Assembly: GCA_963770245.1 (NCBI GenBank)
Contig: CAVYOX010000014.1
Location: forward strand, 1-64,000
Origin: PALSA-270 sp963770245
GTDB taxonomy: Bacteria; Acidobacteriota; Terriglobia; Terriglobales; Acidobacteriaceae
Reading direction: 5' to 3'
Length of the DNA: 64,000 nt
A program made the position numbers and the translations under genes. Positions 27,377 through 36,677 of this stretch are shown piece by piece. Under the pieces are notes generated by a model. That model was given only the letters and a program-made list of their open reading frames with translations. It searched no databases and was not told the DNA's origin. Numbering within the stretch: the stretch's first letter is position 1; each line of letters opens with the position of its first letter.

Positions 27377-27889
27377 CTACTCGTCATCCAGATATTCGTC
27401 AGGAACATCGTCCACGGGCACCTCGTGGGTGCGAACTTCCCTCTCCTCCGTGTCCCCAGCGTCCTCGACGCCTGCGACGACGTCGGCCTCGAATGCGTTT
27501 CCCTCTTCGACCAACTCGTCGACGCTCTCCGAATCCGAGCCCTCGACGTCGGATAATCCCTGCAGATCTCCGGATTGCCCGCCCGACCGCGTCTGCGCGG
27601 TCTCCGGCGGGAATGCCGCCGTATCCAAAGTCCGGCCTCTCTTCCGAACCGGTTTCTCGAGCCGCTTTACCGTCGTCGCGCCAACGGTCTTCTTGCCAAG
27701 CGCCTTGCTGCCGACGACCATCGCTTTGGCCGTCCCCTTTCTCTGCACTGCCTTCTTCGCCACTTTCTTCTTGGGCGCTCCCCGCTTCGCAGGCATGTTC
27801 TTCTTCGCCGTCTTTCTTGTCGGCTTCTTGTTGGCGGCAGTTTGCTTGGACTTCGTCTGCTTCTTCTTAGTTCTCTTCTTGGCAGCCAT
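27377..27889 (-). CDS. Histone H1-like basic protein with acidic tail
   Basis: The 170-residue protein is split in charge. Residues 1-85 are Lys/Ala/Pro-rich with repeated KK and AKK clusters, like histone H1 or the AlgP/Hc1 tails, and probably bind DNA. The C-terminal half is acidic and contains the LQGLSDVEGSDSESVDEL segment, which I recall in bacterial proteins of unknown role. No membrane or signal segment is seen. It may be a nucleoid-associated protein. Confidence 0.7.
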   Translation of the reverse strand: MAAKKRTKKKQTKSKQTAANKKPTRKTAKKNMPAKRGAPKKKVAKKAVQRKGTAKAMVVGSKALGKKTVGATTVKRLEKPVRKRGRTLDTAAFPPETAQTRSGGQSGDLQGLSDVEGSDSESVDELVEEGNAFEADVVAGVEDAGDTEEREVRTHEVPVDDVPDEYLDDE

Positions 27890-28223
27890 AAGCGAAGTCT
27901 ACCACCGGCCCCCGCGCGGGGGAACCGCAACCCGAGCCTGGCTCGCGGGGCATGCCTGGCGGCGACCGGGGATTCGCGGTAATTGGCCCCGTGGATCAGG
28001 CCTTGGCCGCCTTCGCTACACCGGAACTCAGAGTGCAGCGGAATGAGTCGCCCTGGCTGCTTCCGGCTCGGCCGCGCAACCTCAGGGACCTCTCGGCTCT
28101 GCTCCCGCTCGGCTGCGGACCGGCAAACGGTAGAGGGTAACGCCCTCAGATCACGGCGGAATGAGGCGACTGGCCTCGCTCGCGCCCACCGCGGCCAGAA
28201 TCTCTCTATAACCAGAATTCTTT
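27890..28223. other. Intergenic, nothing recognised
   Basis: The 334 bases between two minus-strand genes are GC-rich with no supported gene. The promoter of the H1-like gene is presumably here. Confidence 0.4.
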
Positions 28224-29405
28224 CTATAATTTGACCGTGTTGCCCGTCCTTGCCGCTTCGTAGATCGCCATCATGATTTTCAAGTCGCGCAAGCCCTCTT
28301 CGCCTGGGGTGAGCGGCGTTTTGTCCTCCATGACGCATTGCGACATGTGTTCCATCTCCGAGGCGAAGTGGTCGCGCGGTTGAATCGCGGGCTCTTCCAC
28401 TTCATTGCCGCGGTTCACGCGCATGAGCAGCCCGGTATAGGACATCGCCGGGTCCAGCTCAAAATATCCCTTGGTGGCGATAGCCCGGAAATGGGAGCGG
28501 TAGGCGCTGCTGTAATCGGCAGTGCAATTCGCGAGAACGCCGCTCGGGAAGCGGAGCTGGAAGTTGATGGTTTCTTCCACTTCTTGGAAGCGGGGATCCC
28601 CGGGAGTACTGTAAGACATGGCGTTGACCTCGACGGGCTCTTCGCCGGATAGGTACCGCGCCGCCTGCAAGGAGTAGATTCCGATATCCATCAGCGAGCC
28701 GCCGCCTGACATGTTTTTCCGGAGCCGCCATTGCGTCGGATCGACGATATTGAAACCCGCGTCGGCGTGAACGATCCTGACCGGTCCGAGTTCCTGCTCG
28801 CGCGCCAAGCGGATCATTTCCTGGTTGAAGGGTTCGTAGCGGCAGCGATAGGCGACCATCAGTTTTCGATTGGCTTTGCGCGCAGCGTCAATCATGGCCT
28901 GGCACTCCGCCGGTGTCCTGGCCATGGGCTTCTCGCACAGCACGTGCTTCCCCGCCTGCACTCCGCGCATGGTGTATTCGGCGTGCATGCTGTTGGGCAG
29001 GACAATATAGAGGACCTCGACCTCGGGATTGTCTTTGATCGAGTCATAATTCTCATAGTTGTAAATGTTTTTGGGATCGACGCCGTAGCGCAAGGCGATC
29101 TTATTGGCTTTGTCAGGGTGGCCGCTCACCAATGCCACGACCTTGGATTTTTCGCATTGGGCGATTGCCGGCAGAATCTGGTAGATGGCCAGTTGGCCGA
29201 GACCAACGACGGCGTACCCCACCTTCTTGCCTGGGGGATCGGGGACCACGAGGTGCGGTTGCTGGGCCATGACATCCTTCAATAAGACCGCGGCAACATT
29301 GGCGGCCGCCAGACCCTGACCAACCTTGGCCAGGAATCCACGGCGCGTAGTCTGTCTTCCCGATCCAATGGGTTCTAGGGATTCGGGTTTCGGCGGATCA
29401 GGCAT
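28224..29405 (-). CDS. Tat-exported Gfo/Idh/MocA-family oxidoreductase
   Basis: The 393-residue protein has a twin-arginine signal (TTRRGFLAKVG, residues 19-29) and a hydrophobic stretch, then an NAD(P)-binding Rossmann fold (VGYAVVGLGQLA). The conserved sugar-dehydrogenase EKP motif (CEKPMARTPAEC) follows. The C-terminal domain fits glucose-fructose oxidoreductases, which keep bound NADP in the periplasm. The sugar substrate is not evident. It lies alone on the minus strand. Confidence 0.9.
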   Translation of the reverse strand: MPDPPKPESLEPIGSGRQTTRRGFLAKVGQGLAAANVAAVLLKDVMAQQPHLVVPDPPGKKVGYAVVGLGQLAIYQILPAIAQCEKSKVVALVSGHPDKANKIALRYGVDPKNIYNYENYDSIKDNPEVEVLYIVLPNSMHAEYTMRGVQAGKHVLCEKPMARTPAECQAMIDAARKANRKLMVAYRCRYEPFNQEMIRLAREQELGPVRIVHADAGFNIVDPTQWRLRKNMSGGGSLMDIGIYSLQAARYLSGEEPVEVNAMSYSTPGDPRFQEVEETINFQLRFPSGVLANCTADYSSAYRSHFRAIATKGYFELDPAMSYTGLLMRVNRGNEVEEPAIQPRDHFASEMEHMSQCVMEDKTPLTPGEEGLRDLKIMMAIYEAARTGNTVKL

Positions 29406-29635
29406 CCTTTACCTCCAGCATGAGTTGAATTCACGGCGGATCAATCGCGCCCCGAGTTTACCTCAGAGCCGAAGCGGAACCACGGACCAGGGTTCTTTGA
29501 GATCGATCAGTGCGGAGATGGATCAGTGCGCGGTTGTCGCGAGTCCCACGCCGCGGCAAGGGCGCGCTTGCGTACGGGTAGTCCGGTAGCCGGAGGGAGC
29601 GTGCGAAGCCAACGCTCCCCGGAGCAGAGAAACCG

Positions 29636-30226
29636 CTAGAACGTATAGCCGATGGAGGCGCCGACGCGCTCCGCGCGGCCCGAACTGAAGATGGTATTGG
29701 TCTGAATGAGATAGAAGTGGGCTTCCGGACGAATGAAGAAGTTGCCGTGCACGTAGATCTTCACCCCCACGCCGACATGTTCGAGAAAATGATTACTGCT
29801 GGTGTAATCGGTGCAGGTAATGAAATTGCAACTGTACTGGCCGCTGTAGAATCGGGCGCTCTCGGCACCGATTCCCGCCATGGCCTCAACCCCCAGGGAT
29901 TTCCCGATGCGCCGGGAATAGATTCCGTTGATGTCATAAAAGATTGGGCGGAAAGGCTCGTAGCCTTCGTAGAGGTTCTGTTTGAGTCTCCAGGAGATTT
30001 CACCGCTGACGCCGAGGTGATGGCGGAGGAGAAAATCAACACTGAAGGTCGGATAGAGGCCGCCTCCCACCGACTGCGGTGCATAACTGCCCGTCGCGCT
30101 GCTGGATGACGTTGAGATGAGTGTGCCGAAGCCGAGTGCCAGGTCTCCTTTTTGTTGGGCGGACGCCATGCCTGCCATCAGCATCAGAGAGATTGCACAA
30201 AGAACGGCGAGAAAGGTCAGCTTCAC
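29636..30226 (-). CDS. Outer-membrane beta-barrel protein
   Basis: The 196-residue protein has a signal peptide (residues 1-23, cut after ASA) and alternating amphipathic strands ending in an aromatic C-terminal residue (GYTF), typical of small OmpW/OmpX-like barrels. The start is a GTG at 30226, chosen because GGAGG lies 5 bases upstream; the ATG at 30301 would add a non-signal leader. Function is unknown. Confidence 0.8.
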   Translation of the reverse strand: MKLTFLAVLCAISLMLMAGMASAQQKGDLALGFGTLISTSSSSATGSYAPQSVGGGLYPTFSVDFLLRHHLGVSGEISWRLKQNLYEGYEPFRPIFYDINGIYSRRIGKSLGVEAMAGIGAESARFYSGQYSCNFITCTDYTSSNHFLEHVGVGVKIYVHGNFFIRPEAHFYLIQTNTIFSSGRAERVGASIGYTF

Positions 30227-30650
30227 GAAAGCCTCCGTACGGTTATGTGTAATGTCGAAGTTAGATGCATCGCGGATGCGACCAGTATCCCATGGCGGCA
30301 TTCGGGCATCGCTTATTTCTACATTACAGAAATTCGGCGTGCTTGGGCGCGGGTAAGATGTAAAGAAAGGTCAAGCAGGCGTAAAGTTATGAAATCTTGA
30401 AGGTTACCGCGGGGTGACAGTCGCATGCTAGACTGCCGGGCGTAGCGGCGCGGAACTCAATTCCCTCGGGGTGCAGGAGGCGAGGTATTCCACCCGGTTC
30501 GACGCCCCGGACCCTGCGGACCGCGCATTGGAGATTGGTTTTCGGCCCAAGAAAGGGCGGGGCGGGGTGACCTGGCTGCACCACCCCAGGCCGGGAATCG
30601 TTTGCATCGGTTGGATCGCGGTTAGAATCAACATATTCTTTGACTTTGAC
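30227..30650. other. Divergent promoter region
   Basis: This lies between the barrel gene (minus) and the TolC gene (plus). No coding region is supported. An AT-rich tract before 30651 may hold the TolC promoter. Confidence 0.4.
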
Positions 30651-32144
30651 ATGGAAAAGCGAGGCTGGAAGAATCGATTGCTGGACAATCGAATGCGAGT
30701 TGAGGCAATCAGCGCTCTTTGTTGCGCCTTCCTCGCGTTCGTTCTCGCGCCGGGATGGGCGTGGAGTCAGACTCAGACGACGGGTGACTCCGAAACCGCG
30801 CCGGCGGCGCCGGCAAGCGCCTCCGCCGGAGGGTCCAACCAGAGTCCGTTCATGGGCAGCGTCCCCGAGGGAAAGGCAACGAGCGAGCTGCTGCCGCTGT
30901 CTTTCAAGGAGGCGATCGACCGCGGTCTGAGGAACAATCTGGGGCTTCTGCTCGAAAGCGATAGTACGCTTGCGGCGCGGGGGCAAAAGTGGAAGGAATT
31001 GAGCAGGCTGCTCCCCAACCTGACCTCGGGGATCAGCGAAAACGTTGCCCAAACCAATCTGCAGGCGGAGGGACTGCGTTTCCCGGGATTTCCCAAGGTC
31101 ATTGGGCCATTTGGCTTCTTCGACGCGCGGGTTTATATGACGCAGTCTTTGCTCGATCTGCACGCTCTTGACCGCGAGCGGGGCGCGGCCGACTACGAGC
31201 GGGCTGCGCAATACAGTTACAAGGACGCCCGGGATCTGGTGGTGCTGGCGGTGGGCAACGCCTACCTGGTGACGCTATCAGAAGCTGCCCGGGTGGAGAC
31301 GGCACAGGCCCAGGTGCAAACCGCGCAGGCACTGTATGACAAGGCGTCGGACCAGCAGAAGGCGGGGGTGAGTCCGGCGATTGACGCGCTGCGGGCGCGG
31401 GTGGAACTGCAGGTCCGGCAGCAGCAGTTGATCGCGGTTCGCAACGACTATGCCAAGCAAATGCTGACTTTGGCGCGGACAATCGGGCTACCTCCAGGTC
31501 AGCAATTCACCCTGACCGACAAGGCTCCGTACCAGCCTCTGGCGGCTCTCGGAATCGAACAGAGTCTTGAGCGGGCGTACGCGTCGCGGGCCGACTATCA
31601 GGCGGCCCTACAACAACTGCGCGCGGCCGAACACTTCCGCAAAGCCGCCACCGAGGAGTATTTTCCGACGCTTGGCTTTGCGGGGGACTATGGCGACGAG
31701 GGAATTACCCCCAGCAATTCGCATGGCACCTTCGAGGCCAGTGGCACGCTGAGGATTCCGATCTTTCAGGGCGGCAAAGTGCACGCGGACGTTCTGCAGG
31801 CGGAAGCGACCTTGCGGCAGACCCGGGCCCAGGTAGAGGATCTGCGGGGACGGATTGACTTCGAGGTGCGGAGCGCGCTGCTTGATTTGGCATCCGCGGC
31901 CGATCAGGTCGAGACGGCTCGCAGTTCTGTCGACCTGGCGCAGCAGACGCTCGATCAGGCCAAAGACCGTTTCGCGGCGGGCGTGGCGGATAATCTGGAA
32001 GTCGTCCAGGCGCAGGAATCGGTGGCGGGAGCCAATGAGAGCTATATTTCTAGCCTGTACGTGCATAATGTTGCTAAGGTCGCCCTGGCACGGGCGATTG
32101 GCTTTGCCGAAGAGGGTGTAAAGCAGTATCTGCAGAGCAGGTAA
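30651..32144 (+). CDS. TolC-family outer-membrane efflux protein
   Basis: The 497-residue protein has an N-terminal signal region (hydrophobic run near residues 18-38) and two OEP repeats with long coiled-coil heptads. The late block SSVDLAQQTLDQAKDRFAAG is the typical TolC helix. TolC forms the outer-membrane duct of tripartite pumps. The gene ends 2 bases before the HlyD gene, so they form an operon. Start choice between 30651 and 30693 is uncertain; no strong ribosome site is seen. Confidence 0.92.
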   Translation: MEKRGWKNRLLDNRMRVEAISALCCAFLAFVLAPGWAWSQTQTTGDSETAPAAPASASAGGSNQSPFMGSVPEGKATSELLPLSFKEAIDRGLRNNLGLLLESDSTLAARGQKWKELSRLLPNLTSGISENVAQTNLQAEGLRFPGFPKVIGPFGFFDARVYMTQSLLDLHALDRERGAADYERAAQYSYKDARDLVVLAVGNAYLVTLSEAARVETAQAQVQTAQALYDKASDQQKAGVSPAIDALRARVELQVRQQQLIAVRNDYAKQMLTLARTIGLPPGQQFTLTDKAPYQPLAALGIEQSLERAYASRADYQAALQQLRAAEHFRKAATEEYFPTLGFAGDYGDEGITPSNSHGTFEASGTLRIPIFQGGKVHADVLQAEATLRQTRAQVEDLRGRIDFEVRSALLDLASAADQVETARSSVDLAQQTLDQAKDRFAAGVADNLEVVQAQESVAGANESYISSLYVHNVAKVALARAIGFAEEGVKQYLQSR

Positions 32145-32146
32145 TC

Positions 32147-33424
32147 ATGCAACCAACCATGGAAACGACCCCGCGCGGTACGCAGGCCGAAGCTCAGAGA
32201 GAATCCCGTCCGGCTCCCGCCGAGGTGTCGCAGAAGGAGCCGGGCTGGAAACAGTTCAACCAGCGGAATCCCAAGTTGCGCCTGGGGTTGATTCTGGGTG
32301 GCATTGTGCTGGTGGTGGCTGCTCTGTTCCTGTGGCGCTACTTGAGCAGTTACGAATCGACCGACGACGCTCAGGTTGTCGGCCACCTGAACCCAATGAG
32401 CGCCCGCGTTCCCGGGCAGGTCGAGGAGGTGCTCATTCACGATAACCAGTATGTCACCGCGGGCACTCCCCTGGTGCGGATTGATCCCAGGGACTATCAG
32501 ATTGCGGTCAACCGCGCCCGGGCCGACTTCGACGACGCGGTGGCCATGGCCCAGGCCGCGCGGGTGAATGTCCCGGTGACCGCTGAAACCACCGGCGGCC
32601 AGTTGAGCGCGGCCCAGGCGGACGTGCAAAGTGCCCAGGAGGGAATTGCCGTGGCCCGCCAGCAGGTTGACGCGGCGCAGGCGCAGTTGCGGGCAGCGGA
32701 CGCCAATAACGCGAAAGCGCAAAGCGATCTGGCGCGCTATAAGCAGCTCGTGGACAAGCAGGAAATCTCCGAGCAGCAGTATGACCAGGCGGTCGCGGCC
32801 GCCAAGGCCAACGCGGCCGCGGTCGAAGCCGCTCGGGCTTCGGCGGCTGGCGCTGAACAGCAGGTGAAGCAGGCGCAAGCCAGACTGGCGGGGGCCGAAG
32901 CCGGTGCCCGCTCCGCCGCGACCGGGCCGCAACAGGTGGCCGCGATTCGTTCCCGGGCCCAGGCGGCGGAAGCCACGGTGGGGCTGAAAAAAGCCGCGCT
33001 CGACCAGGCGGAGCTGGACCTGCAATATACCCTCATCGTCTCCCCCATCAACGGCATCGTGAGCGACCGCAACGTCGAAGTCGGCGAGAATCTGCAGCCC
33101 GGACAGGAACTGATGAAGATCATCAACCTCGACGACATCTGGGTGACGGCCAATTTCAAGGAAACTCAGCTGAAGAAGATGAGGCCAGGCCAGCCGGTGA
33201 CCATTGCGGTGGATGGGACGGGGCAGGAGTACAAAGGATACGTGCAGAGTATCGCCGGGGCCAGCGGCGCGATCTTCAGCCTCCTGCCCCCGGAAAACGC
33301 GACCGGCAACTACGTGAAAGTCGTGCAGCGGGTTCCGGTGAAGATTTTCTTCGACGCGGGCGCGACCCGGGAGCACAATCTGCGGCCGGGAATGTCGGTT
33401 GAGCCCAAGGTCTGGCTGCGATGA
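32147..33424 (+). CDS. HlyD/EmrA-type membrane-fusion adaptor
   Basis: The 425-residue periplasmic adaptor has a single N-terminal membrane helix (residues about 45-67), a barrel-sandwich segment (DDAQVVGHLNPMSARVPG), a long Ala/Gln-rich coiled coil, and a second lipoyl half followed by NGIVSDRNVEVGENLQPGQ. It would connect an inner-membrane transporter (usually an EmrB-type MFS pump) to TolC. The transporter is not encoded nearby: the next gene is a peroxiredoxin on the other strand. Confidence 0.92.
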   Translation: MQPTMETTPRGTQAEAQRESRPAPAEVSQKEPGWKQFNQRNPKLRLGLILGGIVLVVAALFLWRYLSSYESTDDAQVVGHLNPMSARVPGQVEEVLIHDNQYVTAGTPLVRIDPRDYQIAVNRARADFDDAVAMAQAARVNVPVTAETTGGQLSAAQADVQSAQEGIAVARQQVDAAQAQLRAADANNAKAQSDLARYKQLVDKQEISEQQYDQAVAAAKANAAAVEAARASAAGAEQQVKQAQARLAGAEAGARSAATGPQQVAAIRSRAQAAEATVGLKKAALDQAELDLQYTLIVSPINGIVSDRNVEVGENLQPGQELMKIINLDDIWVTANFKETQLKKMRPGQPVTIAVDGTGQEYKGYVQSIAGASGAIFSLLPPENATGNYVKVVQRVPVKIFFDAGATREHNLRPGMSVEPKVWLR

Positions 33425-33486
33425 CGGGGTGGGTTGGCCACGCCCGGAGTTAGCGGCACACTCGCTCGCGCGACCTGGAACCCATC

Positions 33487-33942
33487 CTAGTTCACGCCGG
33501 AAAGCGCGCTCGCGACTTCCTGGAGGTCGGGTACCACGGGAATGTCGTAATTCTTGTGCCAGGCGAGCTTGCCGGCGCGATCGATGATCGAGATGGCTCG
33601 TCCCGTAATGCCCTTATCTGCCAGATAGACGCCGTACCGGGCTGCGACCGCGCCCCGAGGATGAAAATCGGCCAGCAAGGGATACTGAATGCCCATCTTT
33701 TCGGCATAGGCTTTGTGGGACCAAACACTGTCAACGCTCAACCCCAATACCTGTGCATCAAGCTGTTCGAACTGCTTCATCTGGTTGACGAAACAAGCAT
33801 GTTCGTTGGTGCAGACCGGGCTCCAATCGAGGGGATAGAACATGAGGACAACGCGCTTCTGGCCGCGAAAATCACTCAGTTTCACCTCTTTTTGGCTCTG
33901 ATCTTTCAATGAAAACTCAGGGGCGGGCTCGCCTACAGTCAT
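33487..33942 (-). CDS. Peroxiredoxin (AhpE/Bcp-like)
   Basis: The 151-residue thiol peroxidase has the thioredoxin fold and the active-site motif PLDWSPVC, with peroxidatic Cys44. A second Cys (C50) lies six residues on. It reduces peroxides with a thiol donor. The start at 33942 gives the usual MTVGEPAPEF N-terminus. It is convergent with the HlyD gene. Confidence 0.92.
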   Translation of the reverse strand: MTVGEPAPEFSLKDQSQKEVKLSDFRGQKRVVLMFYPLDWSPVCTNEHACFVNQMKQFEQLDAQVLGLSVDSVWSHKAYAEKMGIQYPLLADFHPRGAVAARYGVYLADKGITGRAISIIDRAGKLAWHKNYDIPVVPDLQEVASALSGVN

Positions 33943-34071
33943 ATGGATTCCTCGCTGATTGTGCCAGCTTCTTGGACCTCGAAACTGGAGTCGTAAGAAG
34001 AATACCTTACCCTCGGCCATCGACCAAAGACTAACGGTGGGGCGCCGGGCTTCATCTAAACTAGCATCAAC

Positions 34072-35067
34072 ATGCGTGCGTTTTTCACATTGCTGCTGCT
34101 CGCCCTCTTGGGAGTGGCCGGTTGGCTGGCGTGGGCGCTGCTGTTGCCGGTGGCGCCGGATGGTAAGAAGTTTGTCCTGCTGCGCGCGGGATATTCGGCG
34201 CGGCGCATTGCCGGCGAACTGCAATCGGCGGGGGTGATCCGCAGCGCGGATGCCTTTGTGCTCTGGCACTATCTGCATCACAGACGTCCGCTCCAGGCGG
34301 GCGAGTACCTGTTTGAAACGGCGGCGGACGCGCGACGAATCTTCGATCGGCTGGCGCATGGTGATGTGTACTACCGTGAGGTCGTGGTTCCAGAAGGATT
34401 CACCATCTTTGATATCGCCCAAGCGGTCGAGAACGCGGGCCTCGGCCCGGGGGAGGACTTTCTGAAGGCGGCGACCGCCGACACCTCCCTTATTGCCGAT
34501 CTGGATCCCCATGCGAAAAGCCTCGAAGGCTACCTCTTTCCGGCGACCTATGAGTTTACGCGGACACAAAGCGCGGATGACATGGTGGCGTCGATGGTCA
34601 GGGAATTCCGCCGAGTGGCGCATGAAATCGGATTGACCGTCGGCGGCGAGGGAAACGACGCGCGTCAGGTTGTGACCATGGCTTCGATCATTGAGAAAGA
34701 GACGGCGGTAGCGGAAGAGCGGCCGCTCGTGGCCAGCGTGTACTACAACCGGATGGGGAAGAAGATGGCGATGCAAGCCGACCCCAGCGTGATATACGCC
34801 GAAATGCTGCAGGGAAGCTATCAAGGCGCGCTGCATCATGCCGATCTCGAGGATGATTCTCCCTACAACACATATCGACATCCCGGACTTCCGCCGGGGC
34901 CGATTGGCAATCCTGGCAAGAGTTCGCTTGAAGCCGCCATGCACCCGGCGGAAACGGACTATTTCTATTTTGTGAGCGACGGCAACGGGCATCACCGTTT
35001 CGCCCAGGATCTCGAAGAGCACAACAAGAATGTGGCCGCATATCGGCGGGTGATGCGGGGCAAATAG
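34072..35067 (+). CDS. mltG: Endolytic peptidoglycan transglycosylase MltG
   Basis: The 331-residue protein has an N-terminal membrane helix (residues 3-26), a LysM-like subdomain, and the YceG catalytic domain. The conserved Glu lies in SIIEKET (about residue 208), and late motifs are YNTYRHPGLPPGPI and NPGKSSLEAA. It cuts nascent glycan strands at the membrane. It is divergent from the peroxiredoxin, and no partner gene is seen. Confidence 0.95.
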   Translation: MRAFFTLLLLALLGVAGWLAWALLLPVAPDGKKFVLLRAGYSARRIAGELQSAGVIRSADAFVLWHYLHHRRPLQAGEYLFETAADARRIFDRLAHGDVYYREVVVPEGFTIFDIAQAVENAGLGPGEDFLKAATADTSLIADLDPHAKSLEGYLFPATYEFTRTQSADDMVASMVREFRRVAHEIGLTVGGEGNDARQVVTMASIIEKETAVAEERPLVASVYYNRMGKKMAMQADPSVIYAEMLQGSYQGALHHADLEDDSPYNTYRHPGLPPGPIGNPGKSSLEAAMHPAETDYFYFVSDGNGHHRFAQDLEEHNKNVAAYRRVMRGK

Positions 35068-35687
35068 GTCTCCTGGGCGCGGCAGCCTCCGCGAGCCCGA
35101 TCTGCAGGGAGCGAGCGGTCACGGCTCGGTGGCCGCTTTCTCCCGCCCGCCGAGAGAGCACCCCGATTGGGCGAATTCGAACGCACCCGGTCTCCGCCGC
35201 CACCGTCTCGACCCCGGGCGGATCCCTTGCCAGAATCTGCCATCCTGATGGCGCATGCCCCCGCGCTCGACGCTCGTCGGGCGGCGAAGCCACTTATGTT
35301 TGACAGAGTTACGCAGTTCCTGCAGGCTCGCGACCGCGGGGGAGTCTGTCCCCGGGGGGAAGATGGGAGGAGTCTAACCGGAGCTCGCGGTACTTCCCGA
35401 CCGCGAGCGCGTATGCTTTTATCTCAAGACCCGAACTGTGGCAATGCGAGCTCGACTCCCCAGGAAGGCGACCGGGCCGTTATCTGGCTCGACAGGAATG
35501 GACTCGACAGGAATGGAAAAGATGCCTGCGCATGGGGCGAACCTGATTCTTGCTTGCCGACCTCCGTGGGCTGCAACCTTAAGGAGTGCGGACTCTTGTT
35601 GCTTGGCTAGAATCCTCTGCAACCGCCGAAGGGCGACTCTCATCCTTATTTCGGTATACTTGTAAGTTTAGGCGTGAGAACGAATTC
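35068..35687. other. Intergenic with a 15-bp tandem repeat
   Basis: No supported gene lies in these 620 bases. A perfect 15-bp tandem duplication (CTCGACAGGAATGGA, 35488-35502 and 35503-35517) is present. A TATACT sequence near 35655 may be the -10 of the following lipoprotein gene. Confidence 0.5.
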
Positions 35688-36629
35688 ATGACTGCTGTCC
35701 GCTGCTATCGGGCTTTCTTGGTTTTTGTCGCGGTTCTGCCGCTGGGCGGCTGCTTGTTCCGCTCCCGCATCGTGGATCGGCCGATGAGCACCGCCCCGCT
35801 GAAGTCCGCGACCCAGGAACAGCTCATTGAGTACGTCAATACGCAGGCCTCCCTGATTCATTCCATGCAGGCCACGGTGGACATTGATACCTCGGTGGGC
35901 GGCGAAAAGAAGGGCAAAATTACCGATTACGAGGAGATCCGGGGCTATGTGCTGGCCCGCAAGCCAGCCATGCTGCGGATGATCGGGTTGATGCCCATCG
36001 TGCGGACCACGGCCTTCGACATGGTGAGTGACGGTCAGGACTTCAAGTTGTGGATTCCCCCCAAGAACCGGTTTGTGCTGGGCCGCAATGATGTCGAGAC
36101 CGTCAATCCCAAGCAACCGCTCGAAAACCTGCGCCCGCAACACATTTACGATGCGCTCCTGCTGCGGGAAATCAATCCCGATCCGCAGATAGAAATCGCG
36201 GTCATGCAGAACCGGCAAGAGACCGTCGTCGACAAGCATGGGCGCAAGATGGACCAGCCCGACTATGAGCTCGTGGTGGCGCATAAGGGGGCGAACGGCT
36301 GGTTCACCTCTCGTGTCATCGTGTTCAGCCGCACCGACCTGCTGCCGCACCGTCAGTATGTCTATGATGAGAAGGGAAATGAGGCCACGACCTCCCGTTA
36401 CGAGGCTTACAAGGCCTATAACGGGGTCAATTTCCCGAATCAGATTGAGATCGAGCGACCGCAAGAGGAGTACGACATCACCCTGACAATCGTGAAGCTG
36501 CAGTTGAATGAGGCGCTGACCGACGATCAGTTCCTGTTAGAGCAGCCGCACGGCGCCGAAGTCATTCATCTGGACCGGCTGGATCAGCCCGCCGCGAACC
36601 GGGAACGGGGCTACGGCGGAACGAGGTAG
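35688..36629 (+). CDS. LolA-like outer-membrane lipoprotein (DUF4292-like)
   Basis: The 313-residue protein has a lipoprotein signal with lipobox LGGC (Cys near residue 20), then a long beta-rich domain resembling the LolA/LolB or DUF4292 fold. The start at 35688 (MTAVRCYRAFLVF) is chosen because it gives a normal signal; the frame opens at 35586. The ABC permease downstream (36678) is 48 bases away, suggesting one operon that might handle lipoprotein or lipid transport. Confidence 0.8.
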   Translation: MTAVRCYRAFLVFVAVLPLGGCLFRSRIVDRPMSTAPLKSATQEQLIEYVNTQASLIHSMQATVDIDTSVGGEKKGKITDYEEIRGYVLARKPAMLRMIGLMPIVRTTAFDMVSDGQDFKLWIPPKNRFVLGRNDVETVNPKQPLENLRPQHIYDALLLREINPDPQIEIAVMQNRQETVVDKHGRKMDQPDYELVVAHKGANGWFTSRVIVFSRTDLLPHRQYVYDEKGNEATTSRYEAYKAYNGVNFPNQIEIERPQEEYDITLTIVKLQLNEALTDDQFLLEQPHGAEVIHLDRLDQPAANRERGYGGTR

Positions 36630-36677
36630 GGCGAGCAGCCTTCCCTCCCGCCCCCAAAAGGCGGCGAGCCAACCATC

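Noticed and set aside
33487..35022. 511-codon frame fusing peroxiredoxin to upstream sequence
   Set aside because: Only the last 151 residues are peroxiredoxin; the rest is antisense to mltG.
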